From Phoronis australis (lineage: Eukaryota > Phoronida > Phoronidae), in the NCBI GenBank assembly GCA_002633005.1, contig NMRA01000179.1, forward strand, positions 366,759 to 430,758: 64,000 nucleotides of DNA, read 5' to 3'. The translations under genes and the position numbers were made by a program. Of this stretch, positions 60,194 through 64,000 are shown in pieces; position 1 is the stretch's first letter; every line of letters begins with the position of its first letter. A model generated the notes under the pieces. That model searched no databases, had not been told where the DNA came from, and saw only the letters and a program-made list of their open reading frames with translations.

Positions 60194-61578
60194 AACAAGA
60201 GCAATGTGTAGCGTTGAAATACGCCCACAAATGCATCGCAAATGGTGTGCTTCTAGGGTTGTTTATGTGTTTCATAAAAATAGCCATTACATGGTGCAAA
60301 AACGTCCAATACACCTGAAAATGGGAACATGCCAGCGCTCCTTTGATGGAAAGCTTTTTACCAAATTCATAACAAGAGCAACATGGAGTGTTGAAATGCG
60401 CCCACGAATGCTTTACAAATGGTGTGCTTTAAAGGGTTATTTATTTGTATGGAAACTAGATGGCGCAAAAACATACAATCCATCCAAAAACAGGAACATG
60501 CCATATTTCATAAAAATCTGTCAAGGAACTTCAGCGAAACAAATGAAAACAGAATAAAATGAAATTGCCACTAGTGGGCACAGTTGTTATCTTCATATAA
60601 AATAATACACTTACTAAATTTAGTAAAGATCCTGCAGTGGGTTTAAGAGATACAACTATGGGCGCAAAACAAAACTAGGTGCCACAGTAGTAAGTGACCA
60701 TCATCAAAGGTCGCCTTCACACTGAGAACATATATGCCAATTTTCAAATGATTTGGTTGATACAGGGAAGGACACCAAAACAAGATTTGAAAACAGCAAA
60801 AGTGGCCACTAGTTGGTGCAAAATACCTCGATTTCATCCAAAAACAGGCAGATAGCATCATCACACCAATAGATGCCTATATCTAAAATTTTATGAAAAT
60901 TTGTTGAAGACCTTTGAAGATACTGAGTTAAACATAAAAAACCAAAATTGCCACTAGGGGAAACAGCAGTAGTCAGATATGTCTGAAAGTCGTCGTCATC
61001 TGTAGTCAACATCTCATAAATACACTGGCTAAATTAAGTAAAGATCCTGCGAACGGTTTAGGAGATACAGACATAGGCGCAACAAAAACAAAACTGCCAC
61101 TACGAGGCGCCACAGTAGTCGAAATCGTCAGAAAATCATAATCAACTGTCCTCTTTATAGCAAGCACATATATGCCAATTTTCAAAATAATCCTTTGAGC
61201 GGTTTGGTTGATAGAGGGGTGGACGCAAAAAAACTCAAACACCAAAAAAGGCCACTGGGTGGCGCAAACTACGTCGAATCCATCCGAAATCGGTGCCTAC
61301 ATACTAAATTTCATGAAAATCCGTTCAGGACTTTTGAAGATACAAAGGTAAGCGTAAAAAACTAAAATTGTCACTAAGGGGCACACGAGTAGTCGGATCC
61401 GTCCGAAAGTTCGCTCACGCCGTCCCATTCATAAATGGAACATAAGTGCCAAATTTCATGAGCGTATGTCAAAGAGTTTTGGAGATAGAGCAGCGGACGC
61501 CGGATGGACGGATGAACGGACGGACGAACGGAGATAACGGCATAATGCGTCCACATATAAATTTGTGGGCGCATAAAA
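60194..61578 (+). repeat. Modular dispersed repeat, plus-oriented, with intact terminal hairpin
   Basis: It starts with AACAAGAGCAATGTGTAGCG at 60194, and a second terminus begins at 60371 (AACAAGAGCAACATGGAGTG). Submodules with CTCF-like cores follow; CCACTGGGTGGCGC at 61252-61265 is one base off consensus. The end is a run of GGACGGATGAACGGACGG-type words, then a hairpin at 61545-61574 (arms ATGCGTCCACA and TGTGGGCGCAT, one mismatch) and AAAAAT. This copy best shows the element's two termini. Confidence 0.85.
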
Positions 61579-63060
61579 ATCTGTCAAGGAACTTAACAAA
61601 AACAAAAGTAAATGAAAAAATGAAATTGCACAATGGGGCACAGTGTTCATTGGATCTTCTTGAAAGACGTCGTCTGTTGTTAGCCTCATATAAATACAAA
61701 GATCCTGCAGTGTGTTTAGGAGAGGCAGCTATGGGCCCAAAACAAAAAAAAACAAAACAAAACTACTAGCACTAGGAGGCACCACAGTAGTTAATTCGCT
61801 ATCGTCAACCCTCCTCTTCACACTGAGAACATACACACCAATTTTAAAATCATGGCCACTAGGTAGTGCAAAGTTCCTCGATTCCATCCAAAAATGGGAG
61901 GATAGCATCATCCCACCAATACATGCCTACGTTCCAAATTTTCTGAAAATCCGTTGAGGACCTTTGAAGATACAGAGGTAAACCTAAAAAGCTAAAATTG
62001 CCACTAGCGGGCACACTCATCTGGTAGTCAGATCCATGCGCAAGTTGTTGTCATTTGTTGTCAACATCACATATATACACTTGCTAAATTGAGTAAAGAT
62101 CCTGCAAACGGTTTAGGAGATACAGCCATGAGCACAAAAAAAACTGTCCCTAGGAGGCACCACAGTAGCTGAAGTCATTGGGATATTGTCAGCTTCATAG
62201 TAAGAACACACAGGCTAATTTTCACAATCATCCTTAGAGCGGTTTGCTTGATAGAGGGGTGGACGCCAAAAAACAGGCTAAAAACAGCAAAAATGGCCAC
62301 TAGGTGGCCCAAACTACGTCAAATCCATCCGAAAACAGAAGGATAGCATCATCTCACTAATAGAAGCCCATATGCCATATTTTATGAAAATACGTTGAGG
62401 ACCTTAGATGACACAGAGATAAACAAAAAAAAAAACTAAAATTGCCACCAGGGGCACACTAGTAGTTAGATCCGCCCAAAAGTCGTCGTCATTCATTGTC
62501 ATCGTCATATAAATACCCTTGATAATTTAGTACAGATCCTGCCAACGGTTTAGGAGTTACAGCCTATGGCACAAAAACAAAACTGCCACTAGGAGGCACC
62601 GCAGTAGTCGAAATCGTCAGAAAATCATCGTCAGCCATTCTCTTCTGAGAACACACATGCCAATTTTCACAATAATACTTAGAGCAATTTGGTTGATAGA
62701 GAGGTGGACGCCACAAAACAAGACTTGAAAACAGCAAAAATGGCCACTAGGTAGCACAAACTACATCAAATCCATCTAAAAATGGTAGGAAAGCGTCATC
62801 CCACTAATATATGCCTATAGGGCTAGGGCACAGTATTAGCCTGGATTTTGCCCGTCAGACAATCGCACCCTAGAACTGCCAAATAGAATCTGGGAGAACT
62901 TTAGGGGGGCCATGGCACCCTTGGCCCCCCTCTAAATCCACCACTGATTCCCATCTATGAAAGGAACAAAATTATGTGCAAAAATTAATGAATTAATGAA
63001 CGTACATCCAAGGGTTTTGGACGCCAGACACTGGATGGACGGATGACTGTCAACAGATAA
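61579..63060 (+). repeat. Second plus-oriented block of the modular repeat
   Basis: It joins directly to the preceding copy without the GAGCAACG terminus. Cores include CCACTAGGTGGCCC (62297-62310), CCACTAGGAGGCAC (62586-62599), CCACTAGCGGGCAC near 62000 and CCACTAGGTAGCAC near 62745. It ends with GCCAGACACTGGATGGACGG near 63040, the same word order as the hairpin end of the previous copy but without the hairpin. A short foreign-looking patch interrupts it at about 62820-62950. Confidence 0.8.
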
Positions 63061-63110
63061 TTTTTGACATGTGGCCATTCAAGTAAATTTTAGTTGATAA
63101 TAAAATTGAA

Positions 63111-63188
63111 TTGCTATAGTTAACAGTGCTCGTGCCAGGAGATATATGAAGTCGTATTTTCTAGTGCGAGCACAGTTAACTATTGCAA
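63111..63188. repeat. 22-bp inverted repeat with 34-base spacer
   Basis: The arms 63111-63132 and 63167-63188 pair at 20 of 22 positions (left arm TTGCTATAGTTAACAGTGC, then TCG). It lies at or near the left part of the LTR described next. Confidence 0.85.
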
Positions 63189-63189
63189 G

Positions 63190-64000
63190 TGTAAAAATGA
63201 CCAGCTGCCAAATCGCAAAAAGCTTGATAGTGGGAGTATTTGTTCGAGCTGGGAAGAATTAAAGACATCAACGGCCACCTAACTCCTAAGGAGTCCATCT
63301 ATCCCAATAGGTATTTATAGCAACTTGACTTTGATGGGGTAAAAACACATGGATGACACCAGCAAGAACGTGTTTGTTTCCTATTTATAAAATCAAAAAA
63401 ACATAAAATCATCATGCAGCTTGCTTTAATATGTCGCGAGTGTAAAAAGTTATTGAGGGAACAGGACATCTTTGCGCGACCCAGACTCTCAGCAATGTTG
63501 TAGACCAAGTAAGCCACCACACTGTTATGTTCGTGGTTTTCATTAAACTTGCAGAGTCCAAAACATAACCTTATATGGCACTGGTAGCTAGAATCATAGA
63601 TTGTGTAAGTTGTGCAAAACAATTTTCTGAAATCTGATTATGACTCATGAGCATATGATCTTTAGTTCCGACAAACAAGTTTTCAGTTGAGAGTTAGACA
63701 GCATAGTGAATAGATGTATCTTGTAGATCTCTAGAATAAACCCACGTAAAACCGTAACACAGAGTTGTGTTTGAAAGAGGTTTTCATACATGGTGGCAGC
63801 GAACTCATTGGTTTTAGAGTTAAAGCCAGTGGAACACAGATTTTAGTGTTGGAGACATTCTACATCGATACTGACATGGCTGAGGGAACTGACAAATTCC
63901 TACCCGCAATCAAACCACCACAGACACTGGATTTGTCCGCCGCTGACAGAATCGGACAGTGGGAACTGTGGAGGCAACAGTGGACTAATTATGCCCTTTT
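63190..64000 (+). mobile_element. 5' end of an LTR retrotransposon (LTR, primer-binding site, start of gag-like frame)
   Basis: An LTR-like segment ends in CATACA at 63790, with AATAAA at 63735-63740 as its polyadenylation signal. Immediately after it, TGGTGGCAGCG at 63791-63801 is a primer-binding site complementary to the 3' end expected of a tRNA-Leu (CGCTGCCACCA). A frame opens at ATG 63875 and runs to the window edge. Its residues near the edge include a W-x-x-W-x-Q-Q-W pattern common at the start of Gypsy-type gag proteins. The left edge of the LTR is uncertain and may lie nearer 63047. The element is cut by the right end, so intactness is unknown. Confidence 0.72.

Noticed and set aside
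63299-63622. A 107-codon minus-strand frame near the right end
   Set aside because: It lies within the presumed LTR, antisense to the element, and shows no known domain.

Overview
The window is AT-rich eukaryotic DNA with long introns, GT-AG splice sites, dispersed repeats and no operons. The genes are animal-specific (a BACE-type aspartyl protease, a Tuba/DNMBP-type Cdc42 GEF and an SLC17 transporter). Intron positions agree with what I know of the vertebrate orthologues. Together this suggests a bilaterian invertebrate, probably marine. I cannot name the species from sequence alone.

Layout. (1) 144-4860, minus: the first four coding exons of a beta-secretase (BACE) gene, cut by the left edge. 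(2) 8158-8715, minus: an intronless 185-residue NADAR/YbiA-family protein. (3) 9.76-19.2 kb: copies of one modular repeat family in both orientations, one of them split by a younger TIR transposon (15950-17042) with a perfect 8-bp target duplication. A candidate promoter and non-coding first exon for the next gene lies at about 12.25-12.35 kb. (4) 19633-41125, plus: a complete 22-coding-exon DNMBP (Tuba) orthologue with five N-terminal SH3 domains, a proline-rich linker, a coiled coil, DH and BAR domains and two C-terminal SH3 domains (about 1544 residues). Its introns hold a hAT-like element, an LTR-like block and a tRNA-derived SINE fragment. (5) 47521-56884, minus: a complete 11-exon SLC17 (sialin-type) transporter of 497 residues, tail to tail with DNMBP. 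(6) 57-64 kb: upstream DNA with a 48-bp minisatellite, a second large block of the modular repeat (60.19-63.06 kb), and the 5' end of an LTR retrotransposon running off the right edge.

The genes have no evident common pathway. BACE is a membrane protease of the secretory/endosomal route, DNMBP couples dynamin and actin to Cdc42, and SLC17 carriers export or load organic anions at lysosomes or vesicles. All three touch endomembrane traffic, but their proximity need not be functional.

The most striking non-genic signal is in the modular repeat. It is built of submodules of about 150 bp, and each carries a core resembling the CTCF consensus CCASYAGRKGGCRS. Several copies match it perfectly. The arrays lie on both sides of the DNMBP-SLC17 pair in opposite orientations.
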